Below are positions 1 through 6,648 of a DNA stretch of 13,891 bases, piece by piece; the stretch's first letter is position 1, and the number at the start of each line of letters is the position of its first letter. Where the stretch lies: the NCBI GenBank assembly GCA_964353255.1, contig CAYGVJ010000139.1, positions 1 to 13,891 on the forward strand, in the 5' to 3' direction. Source of the DNA: VFZS01 sp964353255 (GTDB lineage Bacteria; Acidobacteriota; Terriglobia; Bryobacterales; Bryobacteraceae). Position numbers and translations under genes: made by a program. Below the pieces are notes generated by a model. That model had not been told where the DNA came from. It did not search any database and saw nothing but the letters and a program-made list of their open reading frames with translations.

Positions 1-843
1 TTCGGTTTGCTGGGGCCGAACGGCGCCGGCAAGACCACCACCATAAGCTGCATCTCGGGGCTACTGGCGCCCACGGCGGGCCGGGTGCGGGTGATGGGCC
101 ATGACGTGGTGCGGGACGGCCTGGCGGCGCGCCGGGTGCTGGGAGTGGTTCCGCAGGAGATCGCCGTTTATGAGGACCTTTCCGCCACCGAGAACTTGGC
201 TTACTGGGGCGGGGCCCAGGGCATGCGCAACCCGGCGCTGCGCCAGCGGGTTCGGGAAGTGTTGGAACTCACCGGGCTGGAGGACCGGGCGCGCGAGCCG
301 GTCAAGCGTTTCAGCGGGGGCATGAAGCGGCGGTTGAACTTCGCCTGCGGGATCATCCACCAACCGCCGGTGCTGCTGCTGGACGAGCCGACGCTGGGAG
401 TTGACCCGCAGAGCCGGGCGCGTCTGCTGGAGCTGGTGCGCAAGGAAGCGGGCGCGGGCAAGTGCGTGCTGTACACCACCCACTACATGGAGGAGGCCGA
501 GAGCCTCTGCGACCGCCTGGCGATCATCGACCACGGCAGGCTGATCGCGCAGGGCACGCTGGCCGAGTTGCGCGCCATGGTGGGGGAGCGCGATCTGCTG
601 CGGCTGAGCGGCGTTTTTCAGGTGGAGCGGGCGCGGGAAGCGCTGCGGGGGGCCGACGGGATCGAAGTGGTGCAGGCCGATGAGGGCGTGCTGATTCTGG
701 CCGTGGTGAACGCCTCGGCCCGATTGCCGGCGATTTTTGCGACGCTGGCCTCCGCCGGGGCCGAGATTCGCGGAACCACCCTGACCCAGCCCAGCCTGGA
801 GAGTCTTTTTATCAAGCTCACCGGGAAGGAACTGCGGGAGTAG
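1..843 (+). CDS. ABC-2 type transporter ATP-binding protein (5' partial)
   Basis: This is the nucleotide-binding subunit of an ABC exporter, which hydrolyses ATP at the inner face of the membrane to drive the two permeases encoded next. The start lies before the window; the reading frame is open from base 1. Counting from the codon at position 7, the Walker A motif GPNGAGKT is at residues 3-10, the Q-loop glutamine at about 50, the signature FSGGMKRR at 102-109, Walker B VLLLDEPT at 122-129 and the H-loop histidine at 159. The GVDP after Walker B and the roughly 100-residue tail beyond the H-loop resemble DrrA/CcmA/NatA-type ATPases of ABC-2 exporters. Only a few N-terminal residues appear to be missing. 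The stop codon lies two bases before the permease start, so the genes are co-transcribed. The cargo cannot be told from the sequence. Confidence 0.95.
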   Translation, partial: FGLLGPNGAGKTTTISCISGLLAPTAGRVRVMGHDVVRDGLAARRVLGVVPQEIAVYEDLSATENLAYWGGAQGMRNPALRQRVREVLELTGLEDRAREPVKRFSGGMKRRLNFACGIIHQPPVLLLDEPTLGVDPQSRARLLELVRKEAGAGKCVLYTTHYMEEAESLCDRLAIIDHGRLIAQGTLAELRAMVGERDLLRLSGVFQVERAREALRGADGIEVVQADEGVLILAVVNASARLPAIFATLASAGAEIRGTTLTQPSLESLFIKLTGKELRE

Positions 844-845
844 CC

Positions 846-2084
846 ATGCGTTTCGCGTGGCTGAGCGCGGTAAAAGACCTCCGGCGCCTGTGGCGCGACC
901 CTGTGGCGCCCCTTGTGTGGATCGGCATTCCGCTGTTTACGGCGGTGTTGCTGAACGTGGCGTTCGGCGGCCACGCCGGCCCTATGCCGCAGGGCCGCCT
1001 GCTGGTAGCGGACGAGGATGGCACGCTGCTCAGTTCCCTGCTGACGGGCGCATTCTCGCAGGGCGAGCTGGCCAAGATGGTGGTGGTCGAGAAGGTCAAC
1101 CGCGCGGAGGGGCGCTCCCGCATTGACCGGGGCGACGCTTCCGCCCTGCTGATCATCCCCAAAGGGTTCGGCCAGGCGGTGCTTGCCAGCCGGCCGTTTC
1201 AATTGAAGCTGATCACGAATCCCGCCCAGCAGATTCTTCCGCGCATCGTGCAGGAGAGCGTGTCGATCATGGTGGAAGCGGCGTTCTACCTGCAAGCGAT
1301 GGTGGGTGATCAGCTCCGCCTGTTCGCCGAAGGACCGCCGAAGGGGGCGCCGGCGTTCCCGGATGAGACCATCATGGCCACCAGCCGTGCCTTCAACCGC
1401 ATCGGCGCCAAGTTGGGGACGTACGTAAACCCTCCTCTGATCGCGCTCGAGACCACCGTGACTGGAGAGAAGAGCCCGCTGCGGATCAACTTCGCCGCGG
1501 CCATGTTCCCCGGCATGCTCTTCCTGACGATCCTGTTCGTAGTGGTGGGCCAGAGCGGGGACCTATGGAAGGAGCGCGAACACGGCACGCTCCGGCGGCT
1601 GCTGGCGACTTCCGGAAGCCCAGCGGCGTTTCTGGCAGGAAAGGTGCTCGCCGCCGCAGTGGTGTTCCTGGCGCTGGGTGCGGTCGGGGTAGCTGGCGCG
1701 CATTGGCTGCTAGGGATGCCGACGGACAATCCCGTGGCGGCGGTCCTCTGGATCGCCCTCTCGGGGGCGGGCCTGTGGCTCCTGATGGCGCTGCTCCTGA
1801 TTCATGCTTCCGGCTATCGCGCGGCCAACATCCTGGCTTTTATGGTCGTGTTTCCGCTGGCCATGCTGGGCGGGAGTTTCTTTCCGTTCGAGGCGATGCC
1901 GGACTGGCTGGCCGGCATCGGGCGGCTGACCCCGAACGGCTGGGCGGTGCTGGAATTGAGACGCCTGCTGGCGGGGCCGCTGGATCCGGGGCGGCTGGCG
2001 CTGGCGTGCGCCGGGCTGGCGGCCGCCGGCGGAGTGATGTTCCCGCTCATTCTCCGCCGCCTGCGCCGCGGGTTTGCCTTGTGA
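846..2084 (+). CDS. ABC-2 type transporter permease, first subunit
   Basis: Integral membrane subunit of the exporter whose ATPase lies two bases upstream. The 412-residue protein has one hydrophobic helix near the N-terminus (about residues 21-40), a large hydrophilic, probably extracytoplasmic domain (about 45-210), then five further hydrophobic segments from about residue 215 to the C-terminus. This is the layout of the ABC2_membrane_3 group (YhhJ/DrrB-like). The cytoplasmic stretch after the second helix contains KEREHGTLRRLLA, the coupling-type motif usual in this family. The ATG follows a GGGAG at 836-840 inside the end of the ATPase gene. Its stop TGA (2082-2084) sits in the ribosome-binding site of the next permease, so translation is probably coupled. 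Substrate unknown. Confidence 0.92.
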   Translation: MRFAWLSAVKDLRRLWRDPVAPLVWIGIPLFTAVLLNVAFGGHAGPMPQGRLLVADEDGTLLSSLLTGAFSQGELAKMVVVEKVNRAEGRSRIDRGDASALLIIPKGFGQAVLASRPFQLKLITNPAQQILPRIVQESVSIMVEAAFYLQAMVGDQLRLFAEGPPKGAPAFPDETIMATSRAFNRIGAKLGTYVNPPLIALETTVTGEKSPLRINFAAAMFPGMLFLTILFVVVGQSGDLWKEREHGTLRRLLATSGSPAAFLAGKVLAAAVVFLALGAVGVAGAHWLLGMPTDNPVAAVLWIALSGAGLWLLMALLLIHASGYRAANILAFMVVFPLAMLGGSFFPFEAMPDWLAGIGRLTPNGWAVLELRRLLAGPLDPGRLALACAGLAAAGGVMFPLILRRLRRGFAL

Positions 2085-2094
2085 GGAGCCGGTG

Positions 2095-3234
2095 ATGCTG
2101 CGCGACGCGTTCTTCGTGGCTCGCAAAGACGTCGCCCACATGTCTCGCGCCCCGGAAATCTGGTTCTGGGCATTCGTTCTGCCGATCCTGATCAGCTACT
2201 TCTTTGGAACCGTGACGAGCGGCTTTGGGGGATCCACAGACACCAAGGAGAGCCTCGCTGTCAGTGTCCCGGCGGATGCGGGTTTCCTGGCTGATCATCT
2301 CCTTCGGCGGTTAGAGGAGCGCAACTACCGCGTGTTACGGGTAGGGAGCCAGGAGCAGCTTGCGAGCTACCGCCGGCGTCTGGTCGTGCCGGCTGGATTC
2401 ACGGCCTCGGTGCTGGCCGGCAAGCCGGTGAAGGTCACCTTGACCCGCGCGGGCGACGGCCCGGACGCCAACTACGACCAGGTCCGGGTGGGCCGGGCGG
2501 TCTACTCCGTGCTGGCGGACTTGATCGTGGTTGCGAAGGACCAGGAAGCCCCCGGAGTCGGGGACCTCGCCCGGCTGGCCAGCCAGCCGCGCTTGCTGAC
2601 ACTCGAGGTGCAGTCCGCGGGGCAGCGGCAGCGGATTCCGACCGGCTACGAGCACTCGGTGCCCGGCACGCTGGTGATGATGGTTCTGCTGGTTTTGGTG
2701 AGCACCGGCGCGGTGATGCTGGTGATCGAGCGTCGCCAGGGTATTCTGCGCCGGCTGGCTTCCGCGCCCATGTCGCGTGGCGCGGTGGTGCTGGGCAAGT
2801 GGGGCGCCCGGATGACGCTGGGTGTGATTCAGATCGGCTTCATGGTGCTTCTGGGGGCGGTGGTGTACCGGGTGAACTGGGGCCCCAGCCTGCCGGTGCT
2901 GGGCTTGGTCTTGCTGGCTTACGCCGGCTTGTGCGCGGCGCTGGGCATGGCGCTGGCGGGCCTGGCGCGAACCGAGGGGCAGGTGATCGGGTTCGGGGTC
3001 ATTGCCACAAACGTGCTGGCGGCCATAGGCGGCTGCTGGTGGCCGATCGAGATCACGCCGTTGTGGCTTCAGAAGCTGGCGCTGACGGTGCCCACGGGCT
3101 GGGCCATGGACGCGCTGCACAAGCTGGTGAGCTTCGGCGCCGCTCCGGCGAGCGTGATACCGCATCTGATAGGGATGACGGCGGCGGCTCTGGCAGCCGG
3201 CTGGGTGGCGACGCGGCTGTTCCGGTTTCAGTAG
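2095..3234 (+). CDS. ABC-2 type transporter permease, second subunit
   Basis: Second membrane subunit, paralogous to the preceding one and likely its heterodimer partner. I chose the ATG at 2095 because GAGGAG at 2083-2088 lies six bases before it; an in-frame upstream start would only add a few residues overlapping the first permease. The 379-residue product has an N-terminal helix (about 22-42, WFWAFVLPILISYFFG), a hydrophilic extracytoplasmic domain (about 45-190), then several helices beginning with GTLVMMVLLVLVSTGAVML. The cytoplasmic coupling stretch is ERRQGILRRLASAPMS. The WWPIE sequence late in the protein is typical of ABC-2 permeases. It closes the ABC operon; a hairpin follows at 3242-3264. 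Confidence 0.92.
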   Translation: MLRDAFFVARKDVAHMSRAPEIWFWAFVLPILISYFFGTVTSGFGGSTDTKESLAVSVPADAGFLADHLLRRLEERNYRVLRVGSQEQLASYRRRLVVPAGFTASVLAGKPVKVTLTRAGDGPDANYDQVRVGRAVYSVLADLIVVAKDQEAPGVGDLARLASQPRLLTLEVQSAGQRQRIPTGYEHSVPGTLVMMVLLVLVSTGAVMLVIERRQGILRRLASAPMSRGAVVLGKWGARMTLGVIQIGFMVLLGAVVYRVNWGPSLPVLGLVLLAYAGLCAALGMALAGLARTEGQVIGFGVIATNVLAAIGGCWWPIEITPLWLQKLALTVPTGWAMDALHKLVSFGAAPASVIPHLIGMTAAALAAGWVATRLFRFQ

Positions 3235-3241
3235 AATAGAA

Positions 3242-3264
3242 CCCTGAATGCGAGGCATTCGGGG
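3242..3264. repeat. Short hairpin after the ABC permease operon
   Basis: GAATGC (3246-3251) and GCATTC (3255-3260) pair around a GAG loop, and one G-T wobble plus three G-C pairs extend the stem to about ten base pairs. No T-run follows, so it is not a standard intrinsic terminator. It lies eight bases after the permease stop codon. The only upstream ATG available to nrfH (3248) is inside its 5' arm, so if that ATG is used it would be sequestered in the mRNA. Confidence 0.5.
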
Positions 3265-3787
3265 ACTGGGACGTGGGAAAAAACTCGGGGGACACTCCTG
3301 CGCACCGCGCCGCTTGGCTGATTCGTCAAGCTCTGCCCGGAGTGTCCCCGAGTTTTTTCTCACGTCCCTGCCAGCGCTGCTGAGTGTGCTGATGGGGGCG
3401 CTCGCGGGCCTGGGGTTGTACACGTTCGTCTACGCCCAGGGCTACTCCTACTTCAGCAACGATCCCGAGGCTTGCGCCAACTGCCACATCATGCGTGACT
3501 ACCTGGACTCCTGGCAGAAATCCAGCCATCACGCCGGCGCCACCTGCAACGACTGCCACACGCCCCATGCGCTGGCCCCCAAGCTCTTCACCAAGGCCGA
3601 CAACGGCTGGAACCACTCGGTGAAATTCACGCTCCAGAGTTTCCAGGAACCCATCCGCATACGGGTCTCGAACTCCGAACGGTTGCAGGCCAACTGCGTC
3701 CGCTGCCACCAGGATCTGGTCGAGGACATGAAGGCGCTTTCCTGCGTGCACTGTCACGCCGGGGTGGGCCACGGCCCGCGGAGGTAA
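3248..3787 (+). CDS. nrfH: NrfH-like membrane-anchored tetraheme cytochrome c, nitrite reductase small subunit
   Basis: NrfH oxidises menaquinol at the membrane and passes electrons to the NrfA nitrite reductase encoded two bases downstream. Four CxxCH heme-attachment motifs are visible: CANCH (residues 76-80), CNDCH (100-104), CVRCH (150-154) and CVHCH (166-170), the number expected for NapC/NirT-family NrfH. One membrane segment (LPALLSVLMGALAGLGLYTF, about 41-63) serves as uncleaved anchor. The start is uncertain. From the ATG at 3248, residues 7-41 are encoded by the long palindrome at 3268-3368 and do not look like NrfH. The next ATG (3392, residue 49) would shorten the anchor to about 15 residues, and a GTG at 3386 is also possible. 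I keep 3248 because it is the only ATG that leaves a complete anchor. Confidence 0.88.
   Translation: MRGIRGLGRGKKLGGHSCAPRRLADSSSSARSVPEFFLTSLPALLSVLMGALAGLGLYTFVYAQGYSYFSNDPEACANCHIMRDYLDSWQKSSHHAGATCNDCHTPHALAPKLFTKADNGWNHSVKFTLQSFQEPIRIRVSNSERLQANCVRCHQDLVEDMKALSCVHCHAGVGHGPRR
3268..3368. repeat. Long imperfect palindrome overlapping the 5' end of nrfH
   Basis: A 31-base left arm (3268-3298) and a 30-base right arm (3339-3368) are reverse complements except for one extra G in the left arm and one G-T pair. They flank a 40-base spacer. The arm core reads AAAAAACTCGGGGGACACTCC on the left and is mirrored on the right, ending in a run of six T. It could therefore act as a bidirectional terminator-like hairpin as well as being a dispersed palindromic (MITE- or REP-like) repeat. 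No transposase is nearby. The element contains no in-frame stop in the nrfH frame and ends exactly where the NrfH membrane anchor begins. Confidence 0.85.
3780..3784 (+). promoter_or_regulatory. Ribosome-binding site of nrfA
   Basis: GGAGG lies four bases before the nrfA ATG, inside the last codons of nrfH. It fixes the nrfA start and implies coupled translation of the two subunits. Confidence 0.7.
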
Positions 3788-3788
3788 C

Positions 3789-5105
3789 ATGCGATCTTCA
3801 CGATGGACTTACATAGCCCTGAGCGCCGCGGTGGCCTCGGCCACGGTTCTGGTGACACTGCTGCTGATCAACATCAGCGAGCGCAAGCAGGAAGGCCGGC
3901 AGGCGTACCTGGAACTGGCACGGCTGACCGAAGACACCATCGAGCCGGGCGAATGGGGCAAGAACTTCCCGCGCGAGTACGACGGCTACAAGCGCACCGT
4001 GGACACCCAGCGCACCAAGTACGGGGGCAGCGAGGCCTTTTCGAAGCTGGACAAGGACCCGCGCTTGCGGCGCATCTTCGCCGGCTACGCCTTCGCCCTG
4101 GACTATCGCGAGGACCGCGGCCACGCCTACTCGCTGAAAGACCAGGATGAAACCGAGCGGACCAAGCAGCGGCCGCAGCCCGGAAGCTGCCTGCACTGCC
4201 ACGCGGCGATCATCCCGGCCTACCGCAAGCTGGGCGGCGGGGACGTCATGAAGGGCTTCGGGCTGATGTGCGCCATGCCCTTCGCCGAGGCCCGCAAGCT
4301 GGTCACTCACCCTATAGCCTGCCTGGATTGCCACGATCCCAAGACCATGGCGATTCGCGTGACGCGGCCCGGGTTTCTTAACGGCATTAAGGCTCTGAAG
4401 AAAAGCCAGGGTATCGAGAACTACGATCCCAACACCATGGCCACGCGTCAGGAGATGCGGAGCTTTGTCTGCGGCCAGTGCCACGTCGAGTATTACTTCG
4501 CCGGCGAGCACAAACTGCTCACCTATCCCTGGTCAAAAGGACTGAAGGTCGAGCAGATCGAGGCCTACTACGACGACAATAACTTCAGCGACTGGAAGCA
4601 CGGCGAGACGGGGGCGGCGGTCCTGAAGGCGCAGCATCCGGAGTTCGAGATGTGGAACCAGGGTATACACGCGCGCAGCGGAGTGGCCTGCGCCGACTGC
4701 CACATGCCGTACCTGCGCCAGGGCGCGGTGAAGATCAGCGACCATCACGTGCGCAGCCCGCTCGTGAACGTCGAGCGCGCCTGCCTGACCTGCCATCCTT
4801 TCTCCGCCGAGGAGATGAAGGCCCGCGTCGAGATCATTCAGGACCGCAACGCGACGCTGCTCGGGCGCGCTGAAGATGCGCTCATCGCTCTGCTGGATGA
4901 GCTCAAGGCCGCGCGGGCGGCCGGGGTGCCGGAGCCTCGGCTCGAAGCCGCGCTCAAACTCCAGCGCCGGGCGCAGTGGCGCGTGGATTTCGTGAATGCC
5001 GAGAACTCCACCGGCTTCCACGCCCCGCAGGAAGCCGCGCGCATTCTGGCCGAGGCCATCGACTACGCCCGCCAGGGGCAGGTAGCGGTGCTGGGGGGGC
5101 GGTAG
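3789..5105 (+). CDS. nrfA: Ammonia-forming cytochrome c nitrite reductase (CxxCH heme-1 type)
   Basis: NrfA reduces nitrite to ammonium with six electrons on the extracytoplasmic side of the membrane, receiving them from NrfH. The 438-residue protein starts at an ATG preceded by GGAGG (3780-3784) and has an N-terminal hydrophobic signal or anchor (about 8-30). Five heme motifs are seen: CLHCH (134-138), CLDCH (178-182), CGQCH (228-232, followed by VEYYF), CADCH (301-305) and CLTCH (332-336). The active-site set is kept: R110 in DRGH, the tyrosine in VEYYF and H283 in KAQHPE, equivalent to Arg114, Tyr218 and His277 of Wolinella NrfA. The lysine and glutamine of KAQHPE and the glutamate of VEYYF fit the calcium site. 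The odd feature is histidine instead of lysine in the heme-1 motif, as in the described CxxCH variants of NrfA. Confidence 0.93.
   Translation: MRSSRWTYIALSAAVASATVLVTLLLINISERKQEGRQAYLELARLTEDTIEPGEWGKNFPREYDGYKRTVDTQRTKYGGSEAFSKLDKDPRLRRIFAGYAFALDYREDRGHAYSLKDQDETERTKQRPQPGSCLHCHAAIIPAYRKLGGGDVMKGFGLMCAMPFAEARKLVTHPIACLDCHDPKTMAIRVTRPGFLNGIKALKKSQGIENYDPNTMATRQEMRSFVCGQCHVEYYFAGEHKLLTYPWSKGLKVEQIEAYYDDNNFSDWKHGETGAAVLKAQHPEFEMWNQGIHARSGVACADCHMPYLRQGAVKISDHHVRSPLVNVERACLTCHPFSAEEMKARVEIIQDRNATLLGRAEDALIALLDELKAARAAGVPEPRLEAALKLQRRAQWRVDFVNAENSTGFHAPQEAARILAEAIDYARQGQVAVLGGR
5046..5105 (+). repeat. 3' end of nrfA, parental copy of a local repeat
   Basis: The last 60 bases of nrfA recur 558 bases downstream at 5604-5663 with about six mismatches (the first 20 bases are identical), and their last part recurs once more at 5697-5726. 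Confidence 0.85.
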
Positions 5106-5148
5106 GGAGCCGGGAGGCGCGGCGAGCCTTCAGTCCGCCGGGATCCAT

Positions 5149-5169
5149 GGCCCGCGTTTCTCGCGGGCC
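5149..5169 (+). terminator. Candidate hairpin terminator after nrfHA
   Basis: GGCCCGCG (5149-5156) and CGCGGGCC (5162-5169) form a perfect eight-base-pair stem with a five-base TTTCT loop, 44 bases past the nrfA stop. There is no T-tract after the stem, so the terminator role is only inferred from position. Confidence 0.35.
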
Positions 5170-5209
5170 GGCTGCCGCGCATCGTTAGCCGGCCTCGACT
5201 CGCCCAGCT

Positions 5210-5506
5210 TCAGGCCTCGACTGGCTGCCAGCGTCGAGCAAGTTCCCGGAACGCCGGTTCATAGACCGGCCAGTCATGCAATGTCGCCGGGTCAAAGTCC
5301 GCTCCGTTGGGCCACACCAACGTGCCGACTTCAGCATCGATGCGAACGCGGTTGAACAGTTCCAGATCACGTAGCGGGCCGTACAATTCGCCAGTGAGAA
5401 TCGGCCGGAAGTCGATCGTCTGCTCCGTGCGGTCGTCAAAACGAACGCGAAGCGTGTAAGCAGAGAGGATCTCGAAAGAACGAACTCGGCAGATCGGATG
5501 ACCCAT
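5210..5506 (-). CDS. DUF2442 domain protein
   Basis: A 98-residue protein on the minus strand, of the DUF2442 family by its pattern: an N-terminal HPICRVRSFEILSAYTLRVRF stretch, the IDFRPILTGELYGPLRD core, then VRIDAEVGTLVWPNGADFDP near the end. The VWPNGADFDP block is the most diagnostic part. Members are usually found beside a DUF4160 gene and are annotated as putative toxin-antitoxin partners; their biochemical function is not established to my knowledge. Here the upstream partner is only a remnant (5520-5574). The gene points opposite to nrfHA and lies between the nrfA end and a degenerate copy of that end. The ATG at 5506 has no strong Shine-Dalgarno sequence. Confidence 0.85.
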   Translation of the reverse strand: MGHPICRVRSFEILSAYTLRVRFDDRTEQTIDFRPILTGELYGPLRDLELFNRVRIDAEVGTLVWPNGADFDPATLHDWPVYEPAFRELARRWQPVEA

Positions 5507-5519
5507 AGAACAACCTATC

Positions 5520-5574
5520 TCAATCCTGATAGTAGGCGTGAAAGTGCGCAGTAGAACCGGCTAAGCTCCGGCAC
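5520..5574 (-). pseudogene. Remnant of a DUF4160-type gene
   Basis: On the minus strand a GTG at 5574 begins VPELSRFY (5574-5551), which matches the usual DUF4160 N-terminus PELSRFYG. After seven bases the reading continues in another frame as FHAYYQD and a stop (5543-5520), which matches the PHFHAYY block that normally follows about a dozen codons later. I read this as a DUF4160 gene that lost an internal segment and its C-terminal part by deletion and frameshift. It sits just upstream of DUF2442, exactly where the partner gene is normally found. The match rests on remembered family motifs and short stretches. Confidence 0.5.
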
Positions 5575-5603
5575 AGGCCCATTGTACACCACCACGCGAC
5601 CGC

Positions 5604-5663
5604 CTGGCCGAGGCCATCGACTAGGCCCGCCAGGGCCAGTTGGCGGTGCTGGGGGCGCGGCAG
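5604..5663 (+). repeat. Degenerate second copy of the nrfA 3' end
   Basis: These 60 bases match 5046-5105 with about six mismatches. The copy has TAG in place of the TAC codon and no heme motif around it, so it is non-functional. The DUF2442 gene and the DUF4160 remnant lie between the two copies. The region 5507-5754 holds this copy, the third partial copy, a solo hairpin and the DUF4160 remnant, and no intact gene. Confidence 0.85.
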
Positions 5664-5664
5664 G

Positions 5665-5692
5665 GGCCGACAGGCTGAAGCCTGTCCCACGG
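5665..5692 (-). repeat. Solo hairpin related to the 12415-12516 element
   Basis: GACAGGCT (5669-5676) and AGCCTGTC (5679-5686) form an eight-base-pair stem with a GA loop. Read on the minus strand, 5692-5665 matches the start of the 12415-12516 repeat (12418-12445) at 23 of 28 positions, including all 14 bases of CAGGCTTCAGCCTG. It is probably a degenerate or single-hairpin member of the same repeat family. Confidence 0.65.
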
Positions 5693-5696
5693 AGGT

Positions 5697-5726
5697 CAGG
5701 TGGCGGTGGTGGGGGCGCGGCGGTAG
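5697..5726 (+). repeat. Third, partial copy of the nrfA 3' end
   Basis: This stretch resembles 5079-5105 from CAGG through the stop TAG, with a three-base insertion and a few substitutions. It also repeats 5641-5660 at 19 of 20 positions (5701-5720). Confidence 0.65.
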
Positions 5727-5754
5727 GGGCAAGAGCGGCCCGCCGACCGTTTGC

Positions 5755-6486
5755 CTAGACGCACCGGCGGAGCCTCCACGGAACAAGCATTGGGACGCTG
5801 CGCTGGTACTTCAAATAGGCCTCGCCGAACTCCGCTGCCAAGTCCCGTTCCTCAAGCAGCGTGCCCACGACGACCCAGATGGTCACCAGCACATCGAACA
5901 GCAAGCGGTCGGCGGTCAGATCCGGATGCGTCCACATGAACAGCAGCCCAGAAGCGTAGAAAGGATGGCGTACCCAGCGGTACGGGCCACGGATGGTGAG
6001 GGGCATAGCTCGCGCCGGTATGCCCCGAAGGTGAGCAAGGATGGGACCACTGCCGAAGGAATCCAACTGCCCGAGACTGCCAATGGCCCACGCGAAACCC
6101 CCAATTGCGGCCAGAGAGACACCGCGCGCCAACCAGCGCAGAGGCCCTTCCAGCGAGAACACCGCAAGTCGGGAGGGCTGCCACAACACGACCAACAGCA
6201 GCAGCACGATTCCCGAGGCAATCGCATAGACGGCCCGGTGATAGTGAGTTGGGAGCACGGCTGCCAGTCTGAGGCGAAAGGACCTGCGAACCATTCCGCT
6301 GTGCTGCAAAAAGAACGCGACGCACAGCAGCCCGTCGAAGGCCAACGTCATCGGCGTTCCCAGGCCCAGGTCTACAATCTGGCGGGGTCCGGCCCAGAGA
6401 AACACGCCGCACCATATCAAAGAAACCAGCCCCAAGACGTACGCAAACACAAGCAGCGAATAAGCAACGATTCTAAAGGTACCCAC
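5755..6486 (-). CDS. MddA/NnrU-like membrane methyltransferase (isoprenylcysteine methyltransferase superfamily)
   Basis: A 243-residue multi-pass membrane protein. The C-terminal part has the hallmark of the ICMT/PEMT-like fold that binds S-adenosylmethionine at the membrane: GPYRWVRHPFYASG (residues 167-180), then a hydrophobic helix, EERD (212-215) and YLKYQRSVPMLVPW (224-237). The earlier FFLQHSGMVRRSF block (about 58-70) recalls MddA methanethiol S-methyltransferases and NnrU-like proteins. About six hydrophobic segments are seen. I chose the GTG at 6486 because GGAG lies six bases before it, whereas a TTG at 6507 has no ribosome-binding site. The acceptor could be a thiol, a lipid or another small molecule. 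The gene faces nrfHA and lies downstream of the cupin gene on the same strand. Confidence 0.8.
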   Translation of the reverse strand: MGTFRIVAYSLLVFAYVLGLVSLIWCGVFLWAGPRQIVDLGLGTPMTLAFDGLLCVAFFLQHSGMVRRSFRLRLAAVLPTHYHRAVYAIASGIVLLLLVVLWQPSRLAVFSLEGPLRWLARGVSLAAIGGFAWAIGSLGQLDSFGSGPILAHLRGIPARAMPLTIRGPYRWVRHPFYASGLLFMWTHPDLTADRLLFDVLVTIWVVVGTLLEERDLAAEFGEAYLKYQRSVPMLVPWRLRRCV

Positions 6487-6521
6487 AGGCGTCTCCGACC
6501 TGCCCAAAGACCAGACGTCTC

Positions 6522-6569
6522 GGTCCGGGCGAAGGCGGTCCCGGCCCGCAGAACCGAACCGCCCGGACC
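6522..6569. repeat. Inverted repeat between the cupin and methyltransferase genes
   Basis: GGTCCGGGCG (6522-6531) and CGCCCGGACC (6560-6569) are perfect reverse complements separated by 28 bases. There is no T-run, so it could be an mRNA processing or attenuation structure or chance in GC-rich sequence. Nothing else is recognisable in 6508-6648. Confidence 0.35.
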
Positions 6570-6648
6570 AAGGGCCATTTTAGCCCGGTTTCGTCCGGCT
6601 GGTGCGGCAGACTGAGAGTCCGCGCCACGGCTCGCTCAGGAGCGCTCG

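Noticed and set aside
2335..3423. Minus-strand frame of 362 codons opposite the second ABC permease
   Set aside because: Composition dominated by R, Q and H without motifs, and it crosses the palindrome; it is a shadow of the permease.
5604..5663. Second, independent cytochrome gene fragment
   Set aside because: It is only the C-terminal 60 bases of nrfA with a stop in frame and no heme motif; treated as a duplication scar.
5520..5786. 88-codon minus-strand frame ending in FHAYYQD
   Set aside because: Only its last residues resemble a family (DUF4160); the rest is translated from the nrfA tail copies and the solo hairpin, so it is not a gene.
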